A stretch of DNA of 64,000 bases, from positions 26,788,719 to 26,852,718 of the forward strand of contig NC_054882.1 in assembly GCF_018320785.1 (NCBI RefSeq), given 5' to 3'. Both the position numbers and the translations under genes were made by a program. Shown piece by piece: positions 12,003-22,272 of the stretch (the stretch's first letter is position 1; every line of letters begins with the position of its first letter). The DNA is from Cheilinus undulatus. Taxonomy: Eukaryota; Chordata; Actinopteri; Labriformes; Labridae. The notes below the pieces were generated by a model. That model searched no databases and was not told where the DNA came from. It saw nothing but the letters and a program-made list of their open reading frames with translations.

Positions 12003-12122
12003 GCCCTCTTCATCCATATGTGATCAGTCGATTATGATTAATAGGACTGATCTGCATTTACTCACTCTGTCACTTCAGTGGTATAGATCTACTCACTGTA
12101 ACACTAACACTGTCTTTTCCTG

Positions 12123-12128
12123 AATAAA
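12123..12128 (+). other. Poly(A) signal of olfactomedin-like gene B
   Basis: AATAAA about 120 bases past the stop codon, in a 3' flank homologous to that of gene C. Confidence 0.7.
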
Positions 12129-13257
12129 ATCAAACTGAAGCATTCAAGACATGTCTTTTTTTGCTTGATGCACACCATCAGTCAAAAGGTCTACTATTAA
12201 CATAACTGAAGTGTAGAAAGCTTTTTTCCAGATAGTCAAATGCAATTTTTGCATTAAAGCATTTATTATTTGAAGCAAGTTTATTTGTGTTACATCCAGT
12301 ATTAAACCAAGATAGTGATTAAAGCATTATCGATTAAGCATTCATCAATGTCAGTGATATTTCTTGCATGCCTTCCATTTGAACACATTTATCTTTACCA
12401 TATCTAAACTGGACAAAGACATGGCGCAGCTGAGACAGGTTTACATTTGTTACTAAATGGAAGTTTAAACAGGATATCTGTCGAAATCAAATAACTGATG
12501 CAACGGTGGGAGTGAGCCACTGTGGTTTATACCATGGACAACACCCTTTTCTTCCCACAATCTGCTCTTTGAGTGTTGCAACTAAATCAAATAAAATGCA
12601 GCTGCTCTAAAACTGTGTTAAAGAAAAAGAAAATCCTTTAACAGTGGGTGTTATTGTGATTTATTTTTTCATAGTTTTTAAGTGAAACTGATAAAGTTTT
12701 ATGAATGGGCACAGCTGCAGACAAGAACTACAACCCCAATTCCAAAAAAATTTTGAACTGCTGTGTGAAATGTACATAAGAAAATAATTTGTTTATTTTC
12801 AATTTTCATAAACCCATATTTTATGAACAGAAGAAAATAAACAACATCAAATGGTGAAATCGAGATATTTTACCATGTTGTGAAAAATATCGCCTAAGTT
12901 TGAATTTGATGGCAGCAACACATCTCAAAACAGTAGGGACAGGGTCATGTTTACCATTGTGTAGCATCCCCTCTTCCTTGAGCAACAGTCTATAAACATC
13001 TGTGAAGAGAGAGAGACCAGTTGCTGGAGTTTTGGCAGAGGAATGTTGTCCCATTCTTGTCTGATGTAGGATTCTAGCTGCTCAGCGTACCTGGGTCTTC
13101 TTTCCCATTTTATAATTTTCTTGTTTGTTTTTTTCACTTTTATGATGCTCCAAATGTTTTCTATTGGTGACAGGTCTGGACTGGACTGCAGGCATGTTAG
13201 TTCAGCACTCAGACTTGTGTAATGTTAAGCCATACTGATGTGACTGATGCTGTATGT

Positions 13258-14651
13258 CAGGGGTAATCAACTAAAATTCAAAGAGGTCCAGTCAGAGAAA
13301 ATGTATTAAACCAAAGGTTCGGAACATCCAGGGACTTCAGGGACTTGTTGCGCTGATAAAATATGAATATTTTCTTTGTCGACAGCTCACCTGTTTCTCT
13401 ATCTGTGACTCTCTCCTTTAGGGCCCTATGAAATCAGTTTAATTTTTTGCCAAATTTGGTTTAAATTTTTTGGAATTCCGTTTTTAAGCTTTCCAGATTT
13501 TACCATGAAAAAGTGTCCTTTTTATGTAAATGAATAAAATGTTCACAAATGAAATAGAAATAACCTTAAATTCATTGAAAAAGGGCCACAGTTAGCCCAG
13601 GGGCCACAGTTTGGATAACCCTGATATAAAATAAATATAACCAGTGTATCAGACATTTTACATTTTAAGACACATTCACGTGTATAATCACACACATTCT
13701 AACTGATGTTTATAATGTAAATGAAGAAATCCTTCTGTTCTCTCAAACAGAGTGATAGTGACTTATTAAGAAGGTCACATTAAAGTTAAATGGTTAAAAG
13801 TAAACCTGTACATTTTCTTTACCCTCACAGTCTGTAACAGTCCATGCAGTTTGATGCTGCATTGTTCTACTGACTGTAACTGTTCTCTCATCATCTCCCT
13901 CCAACTTCCTGTCTGTCTGTCTGCCTCAAATCAGACCGCTACATTAATGCAGACACGCATTGGCTCATTAAGCAACCAACAGTAGCTACGGAGGAATTAT
14001 GAAGCTAATTGATACTTGAATGTAACATCATTTAAACTACGGGACTTCAAGTCCGTCTGACATGAGTTTGAAGCCTCCATGGGGTGTGCAGGTCCTCAAG
14101 TTGTGACTTCATTTGTGTGCCTCACACACAGACACCTCTCTCTCTCTCTGTGACTCTCTGGTGTGGTGAGGTAAAATAACTTGTAGCACAGATGGGTTTT
14201 CTTGTGGGTGTAACATGTCGCACAGTACTGCCCCGTGCTGAGCAACCTGATGTTTGCCGGTGTTTCGTGCAGCTGCTTTGACATGCTTTGTATTGTTTAG
14301 GAGGGGGTGGGTGAGTGTTTGTGAAGTGAGGCACAAGTTGTGCCCCGCTTTAGTGATCTCCCGGAACATATTCCTCAGATATACGTTCCTCTTTCTAGAA
14401 AACACAACAATTCAGTCAAATTCATTCAATTTCCGCAATTTCCGCGTTAAAAAGTTGATTACGTTTTTATTGACCAATAACATAATTCCATTAACCCGGA
14501 AATCATAGGGTCCTAGACTCCTTGTGTCAGGTCACTCGTCTTTTTGTCTGCTCTCTTTGTCTTTGTAATGATTGTAGGTCCGGGTCCAGGTCCGTATTAG
14601 ATGGCGTCTAGGTCCGAACCCGGACTACAGTCCGCCAGTTAGTGGCCCCTG
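13258..14651. mobile_element. hAT-type DNA transposon inserted in the mariner element
   Basis: Ends read CAGGGGTAATCAACT at the left and, as reverse complement, CAGGGGCCACTAACT at the right. Both sides carry the perfect 8-bp duplication CTGTATGT (13250-13257 and 14652-14659), the hAT hallmark. The flanking mariner sequence continues across the site. No transposase frame was recognised, so the element is probably non-autonomous. It contains a further element (13419-14515). Confidence 0.8.
13419..14515. mobile_element. Second hAT-like element nested inside the first
   Basis: Ends read TAGGGCCCTATGAAATC and, as reverse complement, TAGGACCCTATGATTTC. The 8 bases outside are CTCTCCTT (13411-13418) and GACTCCTT (14516-14523), a 6-of-8 match. 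That is weaker than for the outer element but consistent with an aged hAT duplication. It has no recognisable transposase. A run near 13600-13624 resembles another hAT end and may be a still deeper insertion. Confidence 0.65.
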
Positions 14652-15679
14652 CTGTATGTGGTTAAGTACTGTCTTGCTAAAAAATGAAAGGCCTGCCCTG
14701 GAAGAGACATTGTCTAGACAGGAGCATATGTTGCACTAAAACCTCTATCTAGTTTTCAGTACTGATAGTGCCTTTCCAGATGTGTAAGCTGCCCATGCCA
14801 TGGGCACTAATGCAACCCCATACCATCAGAGATGGCTCCTCTCCTTTTTAGTCCACAGAACACAGCATCTGAGCTTTCAAAAAAAAAAAAAAATTCAAAT
14901 TTCTACTCATCTGACCACAGAACAGTTTTCCATTTTGCCTTAAAATGAGCTTTGGCCCATAAGAGATGGCGGCTTTTCTGGATCATTTTCACATATGGCT
15001 TCTTGCTTCTTCATTGTATCATACAGCTTTAAATAGCATTTTTGGATGGCACGGCTAACTATCTTGACAGGCAATGATTGATGGAAGTGTTCCTGAGTCC
15101 ATGCAGGGATGTCTAGTACAGAATCATACCTGTTTTTTTATGCAGTGCTGCCTGAGGGCCCATGGATCATGAGTATCTCTTGATAATATTAAGTACTGTA
15201 GATGGTGAGATATTCAAACTCTTTGCAATTTTATGTAGAGGAACAATTTTCTAAGATTGTTCCCAAAAGTTTAGCTTTTTCATATTGGTGAACCTCTCTA
15301 CATCTTTATTTCTGATAGGCTGTGCCTCTCTAAAATGCTCCTGGCAGGTTGCTATTTAACCTAATTAGTTGCAAAGTTCTCTTCAATCTGTTTTGCATAA
15401 GTACCACTTACTCTTCCAGACTTTATTTCATCCCTACTTTTTTGAGATGTGTTGCTGCCATTAAATTTAAAGGAGCTAATATTTTTCATGAAATGGGGAA
15501 ATGTGTCAGTTTCAACATCTGATATGTTGTTTATGTTCTATTGGGATGAAATATTGGTTTATGAGATTTGTAATCATTGCATTCAGTTTTATTTATATTT
15601 TACACAATTCCAGAACTTTTTTGGAATTAGGGTTGTATATTAAACAAAGTAATTTATTGGAAAGTACTATCTAAATTTC

Positions 15680-16197
15680 TAGATTGCACTTGTTGAAACT
15701 TGGGCACTAACAATGGATGGAATCCCCTGAGGGTGGAATGAACTACCAGACTCCATTAAATCAGTTGATTCCTTTTCTACTTTCAAGAGAAAGCTAAAGA
15801 CCCAGCTCTTTCAGGAACACTGGTGACCCTCAGCTGGCGAAGTAAGTCAGTCCAGACGTCCCCCTCCCCAGCAATGCTTTCAAGTTCCTCTTTAGAGATT
15901 CTGAGGTGCTTCCAGGCCAGATGGGACATATGATCCCTCCAGCAAGTTCTGGGTCTGCCCTGAGGTCTTCCCAGGAGGCATCCGGATCAGATGCCTGGAC
16001 AATCTCAACTGGCTACTTTAGACGTGAAGGAGCAGCGGCTCTACTCGGAGATCTCTCCAGATGTCTGAGCTCCTCACCCTATCTGTGAAGCTGAGTCCAG
16101 ACAATCTCCCGAGGAATCTCGTTTCAACCACTTGAGCCCACACTCTCATTCTTTTGGCCGTTACCTAAAGTTCATGGCCATAGGTGAGGGTTGGAAC
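15680..16197 (-). mobile_element. LINE tail fragments, interrupted by a hAT insertion
   Basis: At 15715-15825 the plus strand reads WNELPDSIKSVDSFSTFKRK, the conserved C-terminal segment of L2/CR1-like reverse transcriptases. From about 15830 to 16197 the minus strand corresponds to the C-terminal region of another LINE type abundant in fish. The latter resumes at 17605 after the hAT at 16198-17596. These are two abutting LINE fragments in opposite orientation, both without open frames. Confidence 0.6.
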
Positions 16198-17596
16198 CAG
16201 TGTTGTAGCCGAGTCACCAAACCTCGAGTCTGAGTCGAGTCCAGAGTTCCTAGTGTTCAAGTCCGAGTCGAGTCTAAGCCACCAAAGAAAAATCTGAGTC
16301 GAGTCCCCAGTACCTAAAAACTAGAGCCAAATTAGTAATTTTTTTAAGCCATTCTAGCTAGACAGGTGGGTCACACTGATGTGTTTTATTAATGCATGCA
16401 TGTCTTTTTATTCTAAAGGACTGGAGGAGCTGTTTACAGCAGGGGTGCACAACCAGACATCTAGCAGCCTTAGAGAAAGTGTTATTTTGGCAACCATTTT
16501 TTAGTTTTAGTCTTTAGACAAAAATACTTTTAGTTTGAGTCACACTTTAGTTCTGATCCCCCTTCATAATTTTACTCGAGGTAGTCGTTGAAAACTCAAA
16601 AACATTCCAGTCCAGGATGAGGGTCCTTGATTTTTATTGATATTGACACTCTTATTAATACTCTTTAATGATCACACTTTATATGGATAATATTAGTTCT
16701 ATATTAACAGGATTATTTGTGTCTTTAGGGTGGAAAAATGAGATGTTTTTAACTGAACTCATGCTTTACATCTATCTTACACTAAATATTCCTCCTTTTA
16801 AATGACTGGATTTATTCAGATTTCCCACTAAAAACTAGAATTCTAATTTTTTCCGTTGAATATTTGAACACATCATGAAAAGGTCTTAACTTTGTCCCCC
16901 CTTCGATATTCTTTAGTCTGAGTTGTCAGTAAACACATCATCGTTTTACCATGCCACCTCATTTAGCTCACTAATCAGCATTATCTAACCAATGTCAACA
17001 CAGCTCAACGCTGGATTAATATTTTTGACTAACAGGACTCACTACAAGGTTTAAGAGTTTTTATCACCCTGCCAAAGACTGAGGAGGATTACTAATATGA
17101 CGAGTCTGAGCAGCTGATGGAGATTTTCTGTGATTCAAAGGTAGGCTGGCTGCATTTGAGTTTAATTTCTTGGAAAGATTACTGCGGGAATACAGAGGAG
17201 AGCCACAGGTTTAGGCTACCTATCAACCTATCAGCTCCTCTCTCTGTCACCCAGGCTCCTCCACTCCTCCTGTTCTCTCTCCTCTGGTTGTTTTCACAGA
17301 CAGCAGGTTAGATACACGTGAACGCGCATGCAGGTGAACGCATTTGCTGGGCGCTGCTTGAACGCTGATCAGTTATGCAGGATTTTCTCACACAAAAACA
17401 ACAAATATTAAAGAATAAAGTAGTCCTCAGCAAAAATGGGTTGGAGTCCTCCTCGAGTCCTGACACAATCATTAAAGATCGAGTCTGAGTCCGAGTCCAA
17501 GTCCAAGTCATCAGCGCTCGAGTCCAAGTTGAGTCACAAGTCCTCCAAATCAGGACTCGAGTCAGACTCAAGTTGGACTTGAGTACCAAAAGACTG
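16198..17596. mobile_element. hAT-type element with GAGTC-rich ends
   Basis: It begins CAGTGTTGTAGCCGAGTCACC and ends so that the reverse complement starts CAGTCTTTTGGTACTCAAGTCC. A perfect 8-bp duplication GTTGGAAC flanks it (16190-16197 and 17597-17604). The LINE sequence it entered continues on both sides. Both subterminal regions are runs of GAGTC/GACTC words (for example 16225-16310 and 17450-17590), likely transposase-binding repeats. The interior (16330-17440) has no recognised transposase frame, so it is probably non-autonomous. Confidence 0.8.
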
Positions 17597-18042
17597 GTTG
17601 GAACATAGATCAACTGGTAAATCGACTGTTGAATCCCACAGCCATTCTACTGTACTTATTTATAGTAATCAATAACCGTGTTCCTTTTAAGTATTTCAGC
17701 TGTGCTTTCTCTAAGATGACCTTCCAGTGTTTTTTTTCTCATAATGCACTAAAATAACCATGTTATTACCAGATAAATATTTGGTATAGGACCATAAAAG
17801 ACAGAATAACAGACTCAACTACATCTGGCATTGTTCTCATCCAGCTCCCATGATCAGGTCAAACCTGATGTGGTGGATTTGGCAACATTTCTTTTCTCAA
17901 ACAAGGATATTGTGTCTTCAAAATATGAACAAACCAAGCGTGGGAAGAGAGAAGGTGTCCGTGATGAGATGATAACATTTGTCTTTAAAAAACCCTCTGA
18001 CCAGAAAGTCAAGGAGACACATGAGAGGAAGACTGAGTCAAG

Positions 18043-19743
18043 ATGTTGTTGTTTCTTCTTCTGCTGCTTCTACCAGCCCTCAGTCCGGCTTCAGCCTGGA
18101 TTGTAAGTGACCCTTATTTTCTTTAAAACCCGTCAGGTGACCTTGTTGTTTATTACAATAATGGTGGTCTTAATTTCAGCCAGTGGAGGACTGGGAGTCT
18201 GGCAATGTGACTGCATCAGAGGGAGAGTCTGGTCAGTGTGTTTGTCATGTTTATCTGCCAGAGACCACCTTCCCGGCCAACCGGGTTCAGCACATGCAAC
18301 AAGTCAGCAAGGATCTGATCCTGGAAGTGGGCATTCAAACGGACAAGGTGCAGTGAGACCTATTTAGATTGCATTTGAATGATCATAAGCCAATAATGAA
18401 TGCTGATTCCTGTTTCTGCTGTTTCAGATTGAGGGCTATGATGGTAAGCTGAACGTCTACCTAAAGGAACTGGCAGAGCTGAGTTTCCGAGTGGCCATGC
18501 TGGAGAGCAGCGCCGACAATTACATCAAGCTGGACTTTGAGCTGCTCAGGATCGAGCTCAGAGAGTTCGAGGCTCTGGTGTCACAACTTAAAGACTCCCT
18601 CAACTCCTCCTCACCCATGTTTGACAGCCTGTACAATGAGGTGAAGGAGATATTTTCTGTAGTACTCAGAAGTAATGAAGTGTTAGATTCTCTTAATCTG
18701 AAGTATGTGGTCAATGCCAGATCCACAACATGACCCTCATTGTGAACCAACTTGAGACTTATGACAAGAGCAACCTGATGGTGATCCGCGTTGAGTTTGC
18801 CAAGCTGCAGAAGAAGCTGGAGGAGTGCCAGCAGGAGCAGGATTACATCGAGCCAGATATCGGTAAAAAAAACCATCAAAAAGAAGACAGTGAATGGTTA
18901 AAAAGCCTTTTTGTGCTGACTGATGCCAACATTTCTCTTTTCTTTCCAGGCAACTGCAATCACACTGGAATCTTGAGCATCAGCAAACCATTGGTGGTCC
19001 AGCTGAATGCTCATTTGAGCTCAAGTTACTACTATGGCGGCTGGGGGAAAGACTCCAAACCCATTCGAGGTCATGAGTCGATGTACTGGTACGGTGCTTA
19101 CAGCACTCCCCATGTTTACGAGGTCTTTTTCTACTCTGACTATGAGAAGCTGCTCCTGAGGTCTGCATTTAGAAAATACACCTTTTCAAGTGGTTGGATC
19201 AGTATTGGTAACAATTACATTGTTCATGGTAACACCATGTACTACCAAACTCACCATCCTTTTAGCATTGGCAAATTAAATCTGACCAGCTCTGCCAAAA
19301 GCTACATAGTGGTCCCATCTGCCAGTGAAAAGTTCTCGTACAGCTACTCAGAGAATCAGAACCTGGATTTAGCTGCTGATGAAACAGGATTGTGGGTAAT
19401 GTATGCCTCAGAAGAGAGCAAAGGTAAAATAGTGCTTGCTAAAATCAACGAGAAATCATTTGGTATTGAGGATGAGATGAGCACCAGTGTGTTCAAACAG
19501 CTGGCTGGGAACGCTTTCATGGCCTGTGGAGTCATGTATGTCACCAGGTCAGTGGACCTGACCACAGAGGAGATCTTCTACTCCTTCGACAGCAGGACCA
19601 AGGAGGAGAAACACCTGAGCATCCGCTTCCCCAAGTTCCAGGAGAAATACTTCAACCTGGACTACAATCCCACAGACCAGAAGCTCTACATGTACAACAA
19701 CGGCTACTACGTGTCCTACAATGTGAGGTTCAACAAAGAATAA
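18043..19743 (+). CDS. Olfactomedin-4-like secreted glycoprotein, gene C of the tandem array
   Basis: Exons 18043-18102, 18180-18347, 18428-18640, 18721-18862 and 18950-19743 join in frame to 458 residues. Signal peptide (exon 1), CVCHVYLP block (exon 2), coiled coil (exons 3-4) and a complete olfactomedin domain (exon 5; GNCNHTG to RFNKE) are as in gene B. Exon 2 differs from B at two codons (Asp to Asn, Met to Thr), and exon 3 looks identical. Residues after NAHL in the olfactomedin domain diverge for about 110 positions, then become identical again from ADETGLWVMYASEE almost to the end. All splice sites are GT-AG. The 80-base intron 3 shares little with that of gene B although both flanking exons match. 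The gene appears intact. Confidence 0.92.
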
Positions 19744-19857
19744 GCCCTCTTCATCCATATGTGATCAGTCAATCATGATTAATAGGACTGATCTGTGTTG
19801 ACTCACCCTGTCTCTTCATAAATTTACTCACTGTAACCATATCACTTTCATTTTCTC

Positions 19858-19863
19858 AGTAAA
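19858..19863 (+). other. Variant poly(A) signal of olfactomedin-like gene C
   Basis: AGTAAA occupies the place where gene B has AATAAA in an otherwise homologous 3' flank (both are followed by atcaaactgaagcattc). It is a known weaker hexamer variant, so 3' end use may differ between the two near-identical genes. Confidence 0.5.
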
Positions 19864-19869
19864 ATCAAA

Positions 19870-20930
19870 CTGAAGCATTCCAAGACATGTCTTCTGGTCT
19901 TTGCCTTCAATGCATATTTCCCACTCCATCATAGCTGTCCTATTGAATGTCAAGGTAAATAAAAAGAAGAATTGAAAACTGATGTATTATGTATTGTGTT
20001 TCATCCAAAAAGACTAATGAAGTTTGTGCAATGGAAAAACACTATCAATAATTACTGAATGTTAAAAAATAAAAGTCCAATTAACAGCATGTCTTCTGGC
20101 TGAAATTAATACGCTATCAAGCACATTTTATCTTCATCATATCTGAAGTGGACTACGAAATGAGACATGCACTAAATCTGAAAGAGGTGCTTTGATAGAA
20201 GATTAAACAGGATATCAAACAAAATGAATTATTGACAATGGGTGGGGGGGTGCCATTGCTGGAGTCCATGTGAAACACACACATTGCCCACAACAGCGCC
20301 AACAGAAAAGGGTTATCTAACATGTTTGCATAAAAATGGAGTCTAAATGGTATTATCATCCAATCAATCAGTCAATCAGTGTTTTTATAGCAGTAGTTTC
20401 TAACCAATGTTATCTCAAGATACTCTACAAAGAGGGAAGGTGTTGACTGTACTCTGTTATATTGTTCATATGTATCTAACATTAAGCACTAAGCAACCAT
20501 TAGTAAAGTTACAGTGGCTGAAGAAGAAGAAGAAAATGCAGGGAGTAAGGGGAAGAAGCTAAAAGAGAGGAGAGGAGGTGCCAAAAAAGATAAGAGAGAA
20601 ATGCAGAAAAAAAAACAAGCAAAACAACAACAGTGAATAAAATAGATTAAGGCTGTTCTGTCCTTGGCTTTATTCACACTCAAAAAATTGGAATAAAAAA
20701 TGTAAGGACTATCACTAGAATCCTACAATCCTCTTCAGGTGGTTAAAATTGCTCTCATTGCAGTAAAATCAAAAATCTGTTAACTGAACATTTAATCGTG
20801 CTCCGGACACAGACTGTCCTGTGACATGAGAGCTTGTTTGGTGCAGCACTGAAAGTCATCCAAAATTACCTAGAGAGATGGGACAGTTCTAACCTTGCCA
20901 AGCAGATGGATACACCCGTTTCTGTTTCTC
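19870..20930. other. Intergenic DNA with a decayed dispersed repeat
   Basis: Around 20355-20660 a caatcaatcagtcaatcag run is followed by sequence like common teleost interspersed repeats (ttatctcaagatactctacaaagag) and a purine-rich stretch. No gene was recognised. Confidence 0.4.
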
Positions 20931-20933
20931 ACT

Positions 20934-21560
20934 GGCGAATCCATCTCGCAAAGCTCCCGTCTAAACTGTTTGGGCCCAGTTAGAAAGTGACAGGACCAAT
21001 CAGCGTCGAGGGGCAGTACTTTCGGGCGCAGCAGAATCGTAACATAAGCAAGCAGGATGCTGCTAAAGTGCCAGTTTTATTAGAACGTGACAACATTTCT
21101 ATGTTAAAAGAAAAACAAAGAGCAGCATTGAGTTGTTTTCTTTTTAAAAACAACAAAAGTTGTCTACTGACATGTCTATAGTCGCCATGGTTTGTGGCGT
21201 TACGCAGTGCTCTATCAGCTCAGCAGTGGCTACGTCACGTGTTTTGTTGCTCTGATTGGCCCGTAAAGATGTGACAGACAGAACGTTCATCCAGTCGCCT
21301 TCTGAATTTTTTTTCAAAGGCTCTGCCCTTTCCCAAACGCTTTGTATAAATGGTTTCACATCCATCCGGCGTGCCAAGTTTGCACAGTTCATGGCGCATA
21401 AAAGACTGCCAGGGGGATTCAGATAGTACACTAACTCACAGAGGAACGACTGTAGGGGCTCATTCAAGTTACAAAATCCGGGTTCTATTTAGCAGAAGTG
21501 CTTGGAACTCTGACCAGGCTTATCGGTCACGGGATTATATGCTGTGACCAATAACTCTCC
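20934..21560 (+). repeat. Dispersed repeat carrying RecQ-helicase-like coding debris, copy 1
   Basis: The open stretch at 20987-21181 reads VPVLLERDNISMLKEKQRAA. Its QR-containing part resembles the segment just before motif I of RecQ-type SF2 helicases. The same DNA family occurs at 61990-62580, where the downstream part (VFTLLPT) is also visible. Further on come gctctgattggcccgtaaag and gtgacagacagaacgttc, the latter echoed at 62510-62535. No full helicase remains, and the element's ends were not defined. Confidence 0.5.
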
Positions 21561-21599
21561 GCTATGAATCTCTCTCTCCCTACTCGCTGGGCTCTGTAT

Positions 21600-22270
21600 A
21601 GTTAACGAAGCCCATTGATCCCAGGTCAGGTGAAATAACCCCGGTGTCAGATCAGATATCATATAAATCTGTAGCTATTTTACAGCCTAAAAACAATACA
21701 AATAATTTTACCAGAGGGGACCAGCATCATGAAGACCTGATTAAGGCAATAAAGTCATTTTTGTCAATAAATGACTTAGCCATTATTTTTAGGAAGGTTA
21801 CAATTTTCAGGTAAAGCACTTAAACTGGTGGGATTACCAGCAATGTGAGCTTGAATATCACTGGCGTTTGGTCAAAACCTCCTATCTCCATTTTTCATTA
21901 GTTTAATGTTTTCTTAAATCAGTACAAAATATGTTGACTCGGACCATTCAGTCTTAAATAGTTTAAAGAAAACAATGTTTTCCTCTTCCCTCTCTGCAAT
22001 CATAGGGAGGGAGATTTTTTCAGATGTGTCCGTAGAGTGAGTAGGTTTCTTACCATGCGAACATTTGTCAATAAAATACAACCAAGAAGTCATAAACCTG
22101 CTGTAAATCCTAGAATGTCTTATCAGTACACACAGCTGCACTGATCTCAAGGATGTGAATACATGAATGATGACTGCTGAATGTTGTCACATGTGTTATC
22201 TTGGATGATAAGAGGTCTACACCCACAAACTACAGCAGCAGTCTCCTCAGGTATCCTAAAAGTAACGACA
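21600..22270. other. Intergenic DNA upstream of gene D, nothing recognised
   Basis: No exon, RNA gene or clear element ends. The last ~100 bases should include the gene D promoter and 5' UTR, but no strong TATA box was seen. Confidence 0.4.
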
Positions 22271-22272
22271 CA

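Larger units (their letters stand above)
12731..15635 (-). mobile_element. Tc1/mariner-superfamily transposon, split by a nested hAT element
   Basis: Inverted ends read CAACCCCAATTCCAAAAAA at the left and CAACCCTAATTCCAAAAAA (reverse complement) at the right, each flanked by TA (12729-12730 and 15636-15637). Decayed transposase sequence lies on the minus strand. Its C-terminal part is near 12900-13140 (EWDNIPLPKLQQLVSL), its N-terminal half near 14690-15330. The gap is filled by the hAT at 13258-14651; removing that leaves about 1.5 kb, a normal mariner size. A second partial copy of the family lies near 37285-38890. The family is very common in teleosts; its exact mariner clade is not certain. 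Confidence 0.75.

Noticed and set aside
17308-17613. Thr/Trp/Arg-rich minus-strand frame
   Set aside because: Its composition comes from the GAGTC/GACTC subterminal repeats of the hAT element at 16198-17596.
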